Under the pieces are notes generated by a model that was not told the DNA's origin, did no database searches, and worked only from the letters and a program-made list of their open reading frames with translations. From Martinezella dioscoreae (GTDB taxonomy: Bacteria; Pseudomonadota; Alphaproteobacteria; Rhizobiales; Rhizobiaceae), in NCBI RefSeq assembly GCF_009176305.1, contig NZ_BLAJ01000001.1:1116001-1180000 (forward strand): a stretch of DNA of 64,000 nucleotides, given 5' to 3'. Both the position numbers and the translations under genes were made by a program. Shown one piece after another: positions 37,293-46,128 of the stretch (its first letter is position 1; each line of letters opens with the position of its first letter).

Positions 37293-38663
37293 ATGGAAAC
37301 CAAAGCCAATTATACGATCGTTGGGTTCTTCACGCTGCTCGTCATCGCGGCTGCCTTCGGTTTCGTCTACTGGATGGCCGAGTATGGCCGCGGCGGCCCG
37401 ATGGTTGAGCTCGTCGTGCGCATTCCCGGTTCGGCAAATGGTTTGAGCGTCGGCTCGCCGGTTCGCTTCAACGGTATTCAGGTGGGCTCGGTGCAGGGAC
37501 TGTCGATCGATGCCGACGATCCGAACTATTCGCTTGCCTTCACGCAGGTGCGTGCAGATGCGCCCGTCTATACCTCGACCAAGGCCATTCTTGAGATCCA
37601 GGGTCTGACGGGCGCCGCCTATATCGAGCTTTCGGGCGGACGCAATGGCGACGAGAATATTTTGAAGCGTTCGATCGATACGGGTAAGCGGGCGGTGTTG
37701 CTTGCGGATCAATCGAGCGTCACCAATCTCTTGACGACGGCCGATAAGATCCTGAACCGCGCCAATGATACGATTGGCGACATTCAGGGCTTCGTCTCGG
37801 ATTCGCGTGGGCCGTTGACGGATACCGTGCGCAATGCGCAGAAATTCTCGAAGGCCATCGCCGACAATTCCGACAATATCGACAAGTTCCTGGCAAGCGT
37901 CGGGCAGCTTTCCGATACCTTCAAGACGGTTTCGGTCCGCGTGGATTCGACATTGGATGCGATCGAGAAGCTGGTGCGTGCGGTCGATGCCCAGAAGGTC
38001 AACGACGTCATCGCCAATGCCGACAAGATCACGGCCAATGTTGCCGACGCGACGACCGACCTGAAGGCGACGATTGCGAGCTTCAAGCAGACGGCCGACA
38101 CCTATACGACGTTCGGTCAGAATGCACAAAAGACGCTGGACCGCGTCGATGCGATCGTCGCGCAGATCGATCCGGCCAAGATCAAGGGATCGGTTGACGA
38201 TATTGCCGACGTGACGAAACAGGCGCGCACGGCGGTCGCATCGATCCGCGACGTCGCCAATTCCGTTGCCGCGCATCGGCAGGATATCGACCAGACGATC
38301 GCCAATGCCCGCGACATCTCCACCAAACTCAACGCGGCTTCCGGCAAGGTCGACGGCATCCTCACCAAGGTCAATTCCCTGCTCGGCGACGACAGTACGA
38401 AATCGCTGTTCGCAGAAGCCAAGGACACGCTCGAATCCTTCAAGAAGATGGCGGACAATCTCAATTCCCGCATCGGCCCGATCGCCGACAATCTGCAGAA
38501 ATTTTCGAGCGGCGGCTTGCGCGATGCCCAGACCCTCATCAACGACATGCGGGGCACGGTTGACAACCTGAATAGTACAATCACTAATTTCGACCGCAAT
38601 CCGCAGCGACTGATTTTCGGCGGGGATACGGTCAAGACTTATGACGGCCGCGCGCGGCATTGA
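37293..38663 (+). CDS. MlaD/MCE family substrate-binding protein
   Basis: A 456-residue periplasmic protein anchored by one N-terminal membrane helix (YTIVGFFTLLVIAAAFGFVYWMA). The MCE domain follows at residues about 38-115 (GLSVGSPVRFNGIQVGSVQGLSID, LTGAAYIELSGG). Residues about 150-440 are a long helical region with repeated DDIADVTKQART/VDGILTKVNSLLG-like segments, expected to form the tunnel that MCE hexamers use to pass lipids across the periplasm. Its stop overlaps the lipoprotein start by 4 bases. Confidence 0.93.
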   Translation: METKANYTIVGFFTLLVIAAAFGFVYWMAEYGRGGPMVELVVRIPGSANGLSVGSPVRFNGIQVGSVQGLSIDADDPNYSLAFTQVRADAPVYTSTKAILEIQGLTGAAYIELSGGRNGDENILKRSIDTGKRAVLLADQSSVTNLLTTADKILNRANDTIGDIQGFVSDSRGPLTDTVRNAQKFSKAIADNSDNIDKFLASVGQLSDTFKTVSVRVDSTLDAIEKLVRAVDAQKVNDVIANADKITANVADATTDLKATIASFKQTADTYTTFGQNAQKTLDRVDAIVAQIDPAKIKGSVDDIADVTKQARTAVASIRDVANSVAAHRQDIDQTIANARDISTKLNAASGKVDGILTKVNSLLGDDSTKSLFAEAKDTLESFKKMADNLNSRIGPIADNLQKFSSGGLRDAQTLINDMRGTVDNLNSTITNFDRNPQRLIFGGDTVKTYDGRARH

Positions 38664-39316
38664 TGAAGAGCGATATCTGGTCTCCAGGGGATAAGCGAAA
38701 TATGGTCGGTTGCGTGTCGAGTGAGCGTCATCAGGTGTGGAAAGCTGTGATCGCGTTGCCGTTGCTTGCAGCTTTGCTGGGGGGCTGTGGAACCTCCTCC
38801 AACAACGATACCTACGATCTTTCCGCGTCGGCGAAGGCGAATGGACCTTCGGTCAAAAGCCGCCAGATCCTCATCCCGCCGCCAACCGCGCTGCAGGCGC
38901 TGGACAGCAATCAGATCGTCATTCGCGTCTCGCCCTCGGAAATTCAATACCTCGGCAAATCGCAATGGAGCGACAAGCTGAGCAAGATGGTGCAATCGAA
39001 ACTGGTCGAGGCCTTCGAAAACACCGGCAAGCTCGGCGGCGTCGGCGTGCCAGGGCAGGGGCTTGCGATTGACTATCAGATCGTCACCGATATCCGCTCC
39101 TTCGAAATCAATGCGTCTGGCGGCCAGAAGACGGCAATCGTCGAGATCTCCGAAAAGATCCTGAACGATCGCACCGGCACGGTGAAGGCCCAGAACGTGT
39201 TCCGGAAGGTCGTGCCGGTCAGTGGTGGCAGCAATCCCGATTTCGTCCGCGCGCTCGACGCTGCATTTGCTGGCGTGACCGGCGAACTCGTCGACTGGAC
39301 ATTGCGCTCGCTGTAA
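38660..39316 (+). CDS. ABC-type transport auxiliary lipoprotein (MCE system)
   Basis: A 218-residue lipoprotein with lipobox LLGGC (signal ALPLLAALLGGC), followed by a domain like the PqiC/ABC transport auxiliary family (ILIPPPTALQALDSNQIVIRVSPSEIQYLGKSQW, FENTGKLGGVG, DYQIVTDIRSFEIN). It is probably anchored in the outer membrane and completes the lipid route from MlaD. The ATG at 38660 overlaps the mlaD stop (ATGA), pointing to translational coupling; an ATG at 38702 would give a shorter leader nearer the usual length. It converges with the SRPBCC gene, 6 bases apart. Confidence 0.9.
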   Translation: MMKSDIWSPGDKRNMVGCVSSERHQVWKAVIALPLLAALLGGCGTSSNNDTYDLSASAKANGPSVKSRQILIPPPTALQALDSNQIVIRVSPSEIQYLGKSQWSDKLSKMVQSKLVEAFENTGKLGGVGVPGQGLAIDYQIVTDIRSFEINASGGQKTAIVEISEKILNDRTGTVKAQNVFRKVVPVSGGSNPDFVRALDAAFAGVTGELVDWTLRSL

Positions 39317-39322
39317 GGGCGA

Positions 39323-39721
39323 TCAGCGCTCCATCAACTCTTTGAGTGTCTTCAGATCGCGCATGACATGCGCGGCATCGGCTGCGAATTTTGCTTCATC
39401 CATGCCTGGTAGCTGGAGCACATTGAACATGACCTCGCAACCGTCGCCGTTCGGTACGACGCGCAAGGCATTGTAGACCTGCAAATCCGATTCCAGTGTT
39501 ACCCAATGATCGATGACGCCGAAGTCATTGGGAGGCGCGAAGCGCACGCGTGCAGTCCCGAGCGTGCCTTCGGCGATCCAGTCGTCCCCATCCTGCGTCA
39601 GTCCCGATGCCAGGCCAGAGGCCCAGAAAGGCATGTTTTCCGGGCGGCTGGCGTAGTCGTAGACCTCCCTCCAGTCGCGAGCGATGGAGACATGTACGAT
39701 CTGCGCGCTCATGGTCGACAT
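39323..39721 (-). CDS. SRPBCC family protein (polyketide cyclase/START-like fold)
   Basis: A 132-residue protein of the helix-grip fold. The N-terminus (VHVSIARDWREVYDYASRPENMPFWASGLA) and the pattern RVRFAPPNDFGVIDHWVTLE are typical of SRPBCC small-ligand-binding proteins. The C-terminal long helix is DEAKFAADAAHVMRDLKTLKELME. The start at 39721 has a strong GGGGAGGAA site. Members bind hydrophobic ligands; no specific function can be assigned. Confidence 0.85.
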   Translation of the reverse strand: MSTMSAQIVHVSIARDWREVYDYASRPENMPFWASGLASGLTQDGDDWIAEGTLGTARVRFAPPNDFGVIDHWVTLESDLQVYNALRVVPNGDGCEVMFNVLQLPGMDEAKFAADAAHVMRDLKTLKELMER

Positions 39722-40015
39722 GATGGTTTCCTCCCCTATATCACCCTCATAGGACTGCGATCGGCAGAAAAAACGTTAGTTCGGAAACGGATGAATCGCG
39801 AATTCCGCAACATTGTTGCACAGTCCTGCAAAGAGAACGATTCACGGCTTTCGAAGACTTGCCGTTTTCCGTCCGGAGTGCAACAACAGCCCCAACGCAG
39901 GGCTGTCGCCGGTCGCGTCGAGCGTCGGTGGCATTGCGTCATATCGGATGTTGCTGTGTCTTCCGGGTCTTCAGGGTAGGGCCGGGCGCAGTCAACGGCT
40001 CATTGGAGGATTGTC

Positions 40016-41443
40016 GTGGAAAAGGCAGAAATCGGGCTGATCGGTCTTGCTGTGATGGGATCGAATCTGGCGCTCAACATCGCCGAGAAAGGCAACAAGA
40101 TCGCGGTGTTCAACCGTACACCTCAGGTAACGGATGAATTCTATGCGAATGCGGGCGCACTCAAGGACAAGATCATTCCCTGCAAGACGATCGAGGAATT
40201 CGTCGAGGCGATCCGCCCGCCACGGCCGATCATCATCATGATCAAGGCTGGTGAGCCGGTCGACCAGCAGATGGCGGCGCTGCAGCCCTATCTCGACAAG
40301 GGCGACATCATGATCGATGCCGGCAATGCCAATTTCCGCGATACGATCGCTCGCTTCGATCGTCTGAAAGATACCGGCCTGACCTTCATCGGCATGGGCG
40401 TATCCGGTGGCGAGGAAGGGGCGCGTCATGGTCCGTCGATCATGGTCGGCGGCACGGAAGAGTCCTACAAGCGCGTCGAGAAGGTGCTGACCTCGATCGC
40501 TGCGAAATACAACAACGATCCATGCGTTGCCTGGCTCGGCAATGATGGCGCCGGTCACTTCGTCAAGACCATCCACAACGGCATCGAATATGCCGATATG
40601 CAGATGATCGCCGAAATCTACGGCATCCTGCGTGACGGTCTCGGCAAGAGCGCGGCCGAGATCAGCTCGATCTTCGGCGACTGGAACAAGGGTCGCCTCA
40701 ACTCCTACCTCATCGAGATCACCGAGAAGGTTCTGGCTGCAAAGGACCCGGCAACCGGCAGTGCCATGCCCGATGTCATCCTCGACAAGGCCGGCCAAAA
40801 GGGTACCGGCAAGTGGTCTGCCATCGAAGCCCAGAACATGGGCATTCCCGCGACGGCGATCGAGGCTGCCGTTGCCGCCCGCAGCCTCTCGGCGATCAAG
40901 AGCCAGCGCGAAGCAGCCGAGAAGATTTTTGGCACGCCCGACTACAAGTTCCCGATCGCCTTCGGTCCCGATTTGCTGAAGGATCTGGAGCTTGCGCTCT
41001 TCGCCGCCAAGATCGGCGCCTATGCCCAGGGCTTTGCCGTCATGGCCGAGGCCTCGAAGGAGTTCAACTGGTCGCTGCCGATGCCTGTCATCGCCAAGAT
41101 CTGGCGTGCCGGCTGCATCATCCGTTCGCAGTTCCTCGACGAGATCACCAGCGCTTTCACTAAGGCCCCGGATGCGGCGAACCTGATCGTCACCCCGGCC
41201 TTTGCCGAGATGGTCAAGGAATCGATCCCGTCGCTGCGTCGCATTGTTTCGGCGGCAACAGCGTCCGGTCTGCCGGTTCCAGCCCTTGCTTCGGCGCTGA
41301 CCTATTTCGATGCCTATCGCCAGGCGCGCGGCACCGCCAACCTGATCCAGGCCCAGCGTGACTTTTTCGGCGCACACGGCTTCGACCGCGTCGACGGCAA
41401 GGACATTCACCACGGCCCATGGGGCAGCGGGGCTCAGGGCTGA
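40016..41443 (+). CDS. gnd: 6-phosphogluconate dehydrogenase (decarboxylating)
   Basis: A 475-residue enzyme of the oxidative pentose phosphate pathway that converts 6-phosphogluconate to ribulose 5-phosphate with reduction of NADP. The Rossmann start is GLIGLAVMGSNLALNIAEKG. The substrate block is FIGMGVSGGEEGARHGPSIMVGG, and the catalytic region NDGAGHFVKTIHNGIEYADMQ contains the Lys and the conserved H-N-G-I-E-Y. Length fits the long NADP-type form. GTG start with TTGGAGG six bases upstream. A strong terminator separates it from the convergent lacI-type gene. Confidence 0.96.
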   Translation: MEKAEIGLIGLAVMGSNLALNIAEKGNKIAVFNRTPQVTDEFYANAGALKDKIIPCKTIEEFVEAIRPPRPIIIMIKAGEPVDQQMAALQPYLDKGDIMIDAGNANFRDTIARFDRLKDTGLTFIGMGVSGGEEGARHGPSIMVGGTEESYKRVEKVLTSIAAKYNNDPCVAWLGNDGAGHFVKTIHNGIEYADMQMIAEIYGILRDGLGKSAAEISSIFGDWNKGRLNSYLIEITEKVLAAKDPATGSAMPDVILDKAGQKGTGKWSAIEAQNMGIPATAIEAAVAARSLSAIKSQREAAEKIFGTPDYKFPIAFGPDLLKDLELALFAAKIGAYAQGFAVMAEASKEFNWSLPMPVIAKIWRAGCIIRSQFLDEITSAFTKAPDAANLIVTPAFAEMVKESIPSLRRIVSAATASGLPVPALASALTYFDAYRQARGTANLIQAQRDFFGAHGFDRVDGKDIHHGPWGSGAQG

Positions 41444-41471
41444 GAAAACAGTCGGATGGGATTATGAAAGA

Positions 41472-41499
41472 GCCCGCCGGAGGAATCCGGCGGGCTTTT
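41472..41499. terminator. Bidirectional terminator between gnd and the LacI regulator gene
   Basis: GCCCGCCGG (41472-41480) and CCGGCGGGC (41487-41495) form a perfect 9-bp stem, followed by TTTT on the plus strand. It lies 28 bases after gnd and about 10 bases beyond the lacI-type stop. Confidence 0.85.
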
Positions 41500-41504
41500 C
41501 GCTG

Positions 41505-42545
41505 TCAGCTCGTCGGCCAGACGGGTGGGCTGATGCTTTGCAGCAGTTCCGGTTCTACACCGTCAATACGGGCGATGACCGCCTTGGCGAGTTCGCGGCC
41601 GGCATGGCGGAAATCCTCCGATACCGTAATGATCTCGGGCCTGATCCAGCTCAGCACGTCTGTCGATTGTTTGGCGACCATGTCGATATCGCGGCCCAGG
41701 CGGAAGCCGGCCGCCTCGATGCCGGCATTGACGGCAATCGCACCACCGCTGCTGGAGCAGACGATCCCGTCAGGCGCATGCGGTGAGCGCATCAGCGCCT
41801 CGACCGTGTCCTTGATATCGGCCAGCGCGTTGTCGGTCGTAATCCTCAAGGGGATTTCTTCGGCGCCATATTGATGCAAGCCCGTCTGGAAGCCGATGCG
41901 GGTGTGCGAATAATAGGTCAGCTTGCTAGAAGGCTGCAGCAAGGCCAGGCGGCGCCGACCTCTTGCGACCAGTGCCCGCACGGCCTCATGCGCGAAGGCC
42001 TCGTTGTCGAAGTCATGGAAGGGGTGGATGATGCCCATATCCGTCCGCCCATGCGTCGAGAAAGGCATGCCGCGCTCATGCATGAGCTCGACGCGCGGAT
42101 CATCCGGCTCCGTACGCGATATGATGACGCCATCGGCCGAGCCGGTGTCTAGAATGTAGCGCACCGGCACCAGTGGATCCTTGCTGTGCGAATGCGGCGT
42201 GATGACCAGGTGATATTGCGTGCCGGCGAGAACTTCGGAAATGCCGAAGACGATGTGGCTGGTGAAGCCCATGATTTCTTCATCGATGCTCAGCACCAGG
42301 GCAATCACATTGGTCTTGCCGGTTCTCAGGCGCACGCCCGCGCGGTTCGGTTGATAACCCAATTGTCGGGCGACCATGCGCACCCGCTCCTTGGTCTCGG
42401 CTCCGATATCAGAGGCATCCTTCAATGCGCGAGAAACGGTGGTGATCCCTAACCCCGTCATGAAGGCGATTGTTTTCAATGTCGGCCGTTCGGGAGTGGC
42501 TGGCGCGCCGCTCCCTGACATTTTTTTATTGTCCATTTCGCTCAC
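41505..42545 (-). CDS. LacI family transcriptional regulator of the hemicellulose locus
   Basis: A 346-residue repressor or activator. The N-terminal helix-turn-helix and hinge are [26 protein letters not shown]...[30 protein letters not shown]. The rest is a periplasmic-binding-protein-like sugar sensor ([44 protein letters not shown]). The open frame runs to 42800, but GTG at 42545 follows GGGAGG at good spacing and gives a normal LacI length. It is divergent from the sugar transporter operon; a perfect 18-bp palindrome lies about 100 bp upstream. The inducer is probably an imported oligosaccharide or its product. Confidence 0.92.
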   Translation of the reverse strand: MSEMDNKKMSGSGAPATPERPTLKTIAFMTGLGITTVSRALKDASDIGAETKERVRMVARQLGYQPNRAGVRLRTGKTNVIALVLSIDEEIMGFTSHIVFGISEVLAGTQYHLVITPHSHSKDPLVPVRYILDTGSADGVIISRTEPDDPRVELMHERGMPFSTHGRTDMGIIHPFHDFDNEAFAHEAVRALVARGRRRLALLQPSSKLTYYSHTRIGFQTGLHQYGAEEIPLRITTDNALADIKDTVEALMRSPHAPDGIVCSSSGGAIAVNAGIEAAGFRLGRDIDMVAKQSTDVLSWIRPEIITVSEDFRHAGRELAKAVIARIDGVEPELLQSISPPVWPTS

Positions 42546-42996
42546 GCTTGCCTCCCGGCCGCCTCCCGCAGCCAATCCGCTTATATTGCCTACATGGCCA
42601 CCGCAAGCATAGACGCCATGCGGCTTCGCCAATGCAATGAGAAAAACTGTAACGATACAGTTGAAAAGTCGAGCCTTATTTTTATGCCGATTTTCATGCC
42701 TATTCTCATGGTTGTATTCGTGACTCCTGTCTCGAAAATTGGCCGGGCCGAGATTATGCAAGAGGGCCGCATGAGTGCATCCCTGAAATAAAACATTCAA
42801 TATCAGCTATTTGTAGAGAGTTTGCAGATTTTTTGACGACCGTTATCACGATGGAATGAAGTTATCTTCCACAGGTAAAATGTAATCAATGATTGTATAT
42901 TCACGCAGTCATGAAAAATTTATGGTCAGGCGGTTGCGCGTTGAAAATGATTCGAATACGTTTTTCCGGCAACGTTTCAGTGAGGGAGGAGAACTC
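42546..42996. other. Regulatory gap between the LacI gene and the sugar ABC operon
   Basis: A 451-bp AT-rich gap with divergent promoters for the regulator and the transporter operon. The palindrome at 42645 is the clearest operator candidate. A shorter AATCAATGATT palindrome lies near 42886-42896. No RNA gene or additional coding region is supported. Confidence 0.6.
42645..42662. promoter_or_regulatory. Candidate LacI-family operator
   Basis: AACTGTAACGATACAGTT has perfect 7-bp arms around ACGA with the central CG favoured by LacI-family dimers. It sits about 100 bp upstream of the regulator start and about 335 bp upstream of the transporter start, so autoregulation is the simplest reading. 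Confidence 0.6.
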
Positions 42997-44235
42997 ATGA
43001 ATATTCGTTTGATGGCTGCCGGTTTGCTTGCATCTGTCGCGATTCCCGCTTTCTCAGCAAATGCGACCGATCTTGAGGTAACGCATTGGTGGACATCGGG
43101 CGGCGAAGCAGCTGCCGTGAAGGTTCTGGCTGAGCAATACAACGCCTTGGGCGACAATCACTGGGTCGACGGCGCGATCGCCGGATCCGGTTCGACCGCA
43201 ACGCCCCTCATCGTCAGCCGTATCCTGGGCGGCAATCCCATGGGTGCAACGCAGCTCAACACGGGCCGCGACGCCGAAGAGTTGGTCAAGGCCGGCCTGA
43301 TGACCGATCTGACCGACCTCGCCGAGAAGGAACACTGGAAGGACATCATTCGTCCGGCCAGCCTGCTCAATTCCTGCACCTATGAGGGCCGGGTCTATTG
43401 CGTGCCGCTCAACATTCACTCCTGGCAGTGGATGTGGGTCAATCGTCACGTCTTCGAAGACAACGGCATGAAGGTCCCGGCCAACTGGGATGAATTCGTT
43501 GCCGACGCGCCGAAGCTGCGCGAGAAGGGCATCACCCCGCTTGCGACCGGCGCCCCGTGGCAGGTTGACGGCATGCGCAGCGTCATGCAGATCGGCATCG
43601 GCGGCAAGGAGACCTATCTGGCGATCTACCAGAAGAAAGACGCAGACGCTGTGAAGAGCCCCGAAAACCGCAAGGTCTGGGATGCTTTCGCGCAGGCGCG
43701 CGATCTGGTTGATGAGAGCTATTCCGGCCGCGACTGGAATGTCGCCACCAACATGGTCATCACAGGCAAGGCCGCCGCACAGATCATGGGCGACTGGGCG
43801 CAGGGCGAGTTTGGCGTTGCCAAGCAGGTTGCCGGCAAGGACTATGATTGCCTTCCGGGTCTAGGCTTCCATGGCCTGCTCGATACCGGCGGTGATAGCT
43901 TCTACTTCCCGAAGAACAGCAATCCTGACATTACCAAGGCGCAGCTCGAGCTTGCCAGCATGCTGGTTTCCAAGGAAACCCAGGTCAAGTTCAACCTCGC
44001 CAAGGGCTCCCTGCCGGTGCGTGGCGATATCGATCTGAGCGCGGCCAGCAGCTGCATGAAGAAGGGTCTGGAAATCCTCAAGAATCCGGACAACGTGGTG
44101 CCGGGTGTCACTCAGCTGATCGACCCGGATACGCGCGGTCAGATGACCGATCTCGGACTGCAATTCTTCTCGTCGAAGATGACCGTGGACGAGGCGATCG
44201 AAAAGCAGGCCGCCATCTTCAAGCAGGCGCAATAA
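42997..44235 (+). CDS. Sugar ABC transporter substrate-binding protein
   Basis: A 412-residue periplasmic sugar-binding protein (signal MNIRLMAAGLLASVAIPAFSANA). It belongs to the family-1 extracellular solute-binding group related to the glucose/mannose GtsA proteins: LEVTHWWTSGGEAAAVKVLAEQYN at the mature N-terminus, LNIHSWQWMWVNRHVFEDNG, and the hallmark AQIMGDWAQGEF. The ATG at 42997 after GAGGGAGGAG is the clear start although the frame is open from 42889. Given the downstream mannosidase and xylosidase, the ligand is probably a short hemicellulose oligosaccharide, not free glucose. Confidence 0.93.
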   Translation: MNIRLMAAGLLASVAIPAFSANATDLEVTHWWTSGGEAAAVKVLAEQYNALGDNHWVDGAIAGSGSTATPLIVSRILGGNPMGATQLNTGRDAEELVKAGLMTDLTDLAEKEHWKDIIRPASLLNSCTYEGRVYCVPLNIHSWQWMWVNRHVFEDNGMKVPANWDEFVADAPKLREKGITPLATGAPWQVDGMRSVMQIGIGGKETYLAIYQKKDADAVKSPENRKVWDAFAQARDLVDESYSGRDWNVATNMVITGKAAAQIMGDWAQGEFGVAKQVAGKDYDCLPGLGFHGLLDTGGDSFYFPKNSNPDITKAQLELASMLVSKETQVKFNLAKGSLPVRGDIDLSAASSCMKKGLEILKNPDNVVPGVTQLIDPDTRGQMTDLGLQFFSSKMTVDEAIEKQAAIFKQAQ

Positions 44236-44278
44236 GCAAGACGACCATCTATCAATCGCGATGGCCGGCATCGGGGCG

Positions 44279-44294
44279 GGCGAGGGATCTCGCC
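44279..44294 (+). other. Intercistronic hairpin after the binding-protein gene
   Basis: GGCGAG (44279-44284) pairs with CTCGCC (44289-44294), and a second small pair CCTG/CAGG follows to about 44309. There is no T-tract. Hairpins here commonly protect binding-protein mRNA and let it exceed permease mRNA. Confidence 0.5.
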
Positions 44295-44326
44295 TGTCCT
44301 GAGGCAGGTCACCAACGGAGGTATCG

Positions 44327-45217
44327 ATGGCTAACGCTGTCCGGCCACTGGGTCTGTTCCGTAACCTGAATGCGAAGATCGCCGCCATTCCTATGGTGCT
44401 GACGGTGATCGTCGTCTTCGTCGGTTGCACGCTCTGGACCGTCATCTATTCGTTCACAGATTCAAGGCTGCTGCCGAGCTCCAATTTTGTCGGTCTGGCG
44501 CAGTATCAGCGTCTATGGGGTACCGATCGCTGGAACATCTCGATCGGCAATCTTGCGACATACGGCATTCTCAGCCTGGTTTTCGCTTTCGTCGTCGGCT
44601 TCTTTCTGGCCGTGCTGATGGATCAGAAAATCCGCTTCGAGAATACGTTCCGAACCATTTTCCTTTATCCTTTCGCTCTGTCCTTCATTGTGACCGGCCT
44701 CGTCTGGCAGTGGATCCTCGATCCTGCGCTCGGGCTGCCGAAGCTGATGCAGGATATGGGCTTTACAAGTTTCAACTTCGCTCTGCTCGGCAATCAGAAG
44801 ACCGTGCTTTATGCGCTCGTCATTGCCGGTCTCTGGCAGGGCACCGGCCTTGTCATGGTGCTGATGCTGGCGGGCCTGAGGGGGATTGACGGCGAGATCT
44901 GGAAGGCGTCGCGCGTTGACGGCATTCCAGCCTGGCGGACCTATATCTTCGTCGTCATTCCAATGATGCGAGGCGTCTTCGTCACCACGCTCGTCATCGT
45001 CGCTTCAGGCATCGTGCGTGTCTATGATCTCGTCGTCGCCATGACATCAGGCGGGCCGGGCTTCGCGTCCGAAATGCCGGCTAAATATGTCTACGACTTC
45101 ATGTTCCAGCGCTCCAATCTCGGTCAGGCGCTTTCCGCCTCCACCGTCATGCTGGTGACCGTGTTCATCTTCGTCGTGCCGTGGGCTCTCATCGAGTTCC
45201 GCCAGAAGCGCCGGTAA
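44327..45217 (+). CDS. Sugar ABC transporter permease (MalF/GtsB-like)
   Basis: A 296-residue inner-membrane permease with six helices. The cytoplasmic EAA loop that docks on the ATPase is EIWKASRVDGIPAWRTYIFVVIP near residue 190. N-terminal residues PLGLFRNLNAKIAAIPMVLTVIVVFVGCTLW resemble the glucose/mannose-type permeases. Preceded by a GGAGGT site; the second permease gene starts 11 bases after its stop. Confidence 0.94.
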   Translation: MANAVRPLGLFRNLNAKIAAIPMVLTVIVVFVGCTLWTVIYSFTDSRLLPSSNFVGLAQYQRLWGTDRWNISIGNLATYGILSLVFAFVVGFFLAVLMDQKIRFENTFRTIFLYPFALSFIVTGLVWQWILDPALGLPKLMQDMGFTSFNFALLGNQKTVLYALVIAGLWQGTGLVMVLMLAGLRGIDGEIWKASRVDGIPAWRTYIFVVIPMMRGVFVTTLVIVASGIVRVYDLVVAMTSGGPGFASEMPAKYVYDFMFQRSNLGQALSASTVMLVTVFIFVVPWALIEFRQKRR

Positions 45218-45228
45218 GGGAGGAAACC

Positions 45229-46125
45229 ATGGCACTTGCCGCTACCATCGAACCTTCGGGCACCAAGCCCAGGCGCCGCTTTGCCCCGCGCACGATCATG
45301 CTCTATGGCATACTTGGGCTGGCCGCGCTCTACTATCTCCTGCCGCTCTATGTGATGGTCGTCACTTCGCTCAAGGGCATGCCGGAAATCCGCATGGGCA
45401 ATATCTTTGCTCCGCCCATGGAGATTACTTTCGAGCCCTGGGTGAAAGCCTGGTCGCAAGCCTGCACCGGCCTTTACTGCCACGGCATCCAGGTCGGCTT
45501 TTGGAATTCGGTGAAGATCCTCGTTCCGAGCGTCATCGTCTCGATCGCCATTGCGTCGGTCAACGGCTATGCGCTCGCCAACTGGCGATTCAAGGGATCG
45601 GAAATCTTCTTCACCATCCTGCTGTTCGGCGCCTTCATTCCCTATCAGGTCATGCTTTATCCGCTCGTCATGGTGCTGCGCGAACTTGGGCTGTTTTCGA
45701 CGCTCGGCGGCATCGTCCTCGTGCACACCATCTTCGGCATGCCGATCAACACGCTGTTGTTCCGCAACTACTTCGCCTCGCTTCCGCCTGAACTCTTCAA
45801 GGCGGCACGCGTCGACGGTGCGGGCTTCTGGCAGATCTTCCTGCGCATCATGCTGCCCATGTCGCTGCCGATCTTCGTCGTCGGCATGATCATCCAGATC
45901 ACCGGCATCTGGAACGACTTCCTGTTCGGCGTCATTTTCGCCGGCACGCAAAACTATCCGATGACCGTGCAGCTGAACAACGTCGTCAACGCCGTGCAGG
46001 GTGTCAAGGAATACAACGTTAACATGGCCGCAACGCTGCTGACGGGCGCGGTGCCGCTTATCGTCTATTTCGTGTCCGGGCGGCTCTTCGTCCGCGGCAT
46101 CGCCGCCGGCGCAGTGAAGGGGTAA
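45229..46125 (+). CDS. Sugar ABC transporter permease (MalG/GtsC-like)
   Basis: A 298-residue six-helix permease, partner of the preceding gene. The EAA loop is ELFKAARVDGAGFWQIFLRIMLPMS, followed by FVVGMIIQITGIWNDFLFGVIF. The ATG at 45229 (MALAATIEPSGTK) follows AGGGAGGAAACC; the longer open frame from 45181 overlaps the upstream permease and is not used. The ATPase gene begins 3 bases after the stop. Confidence 0.94.
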   Translation: MALAATIEPSGTKPRRRFAPRTIMLYGILGLAALYYLLPLYVMVVTSLKGMPEIRMGNIFAPPMEITFEPWVKAWSQACTGLYCHGIQVGFWNSVKILVPSVIVSIAIASVNGYALANWRFKGSEIFFTILLFGAFIPYQVMLYPLVMVLRELGLFSTLGGIVLVHTIFGMPINTLLFRNYFASLPPELFKAARVDGAGFWQIFLRIMLPMSLPIFVVGMIIQITGIWNDFLFGVIFAGTQNYPMTVQLNNVVNAVQGVKEYNVNMAATLLTGAVPLIVYFVSGRLFVRGIAAGAVKG

Positions 46126-46128
46126 TTC

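Noticed and set aside
36750..38660. 636-codon open frame on the minus strand opposite the MlaF and MlaD genes
   Set aside because: The plus-strand frames have complete ABC and MCE motifs. High GC content leaves the opposite strand free of stops, and the antisense product has no recognisable domain.
39992..41413. 473-codon minus-strand frame opposite gnd
   Set aside because: gnd is full length with all signatures; the antisense frame is a shadow.
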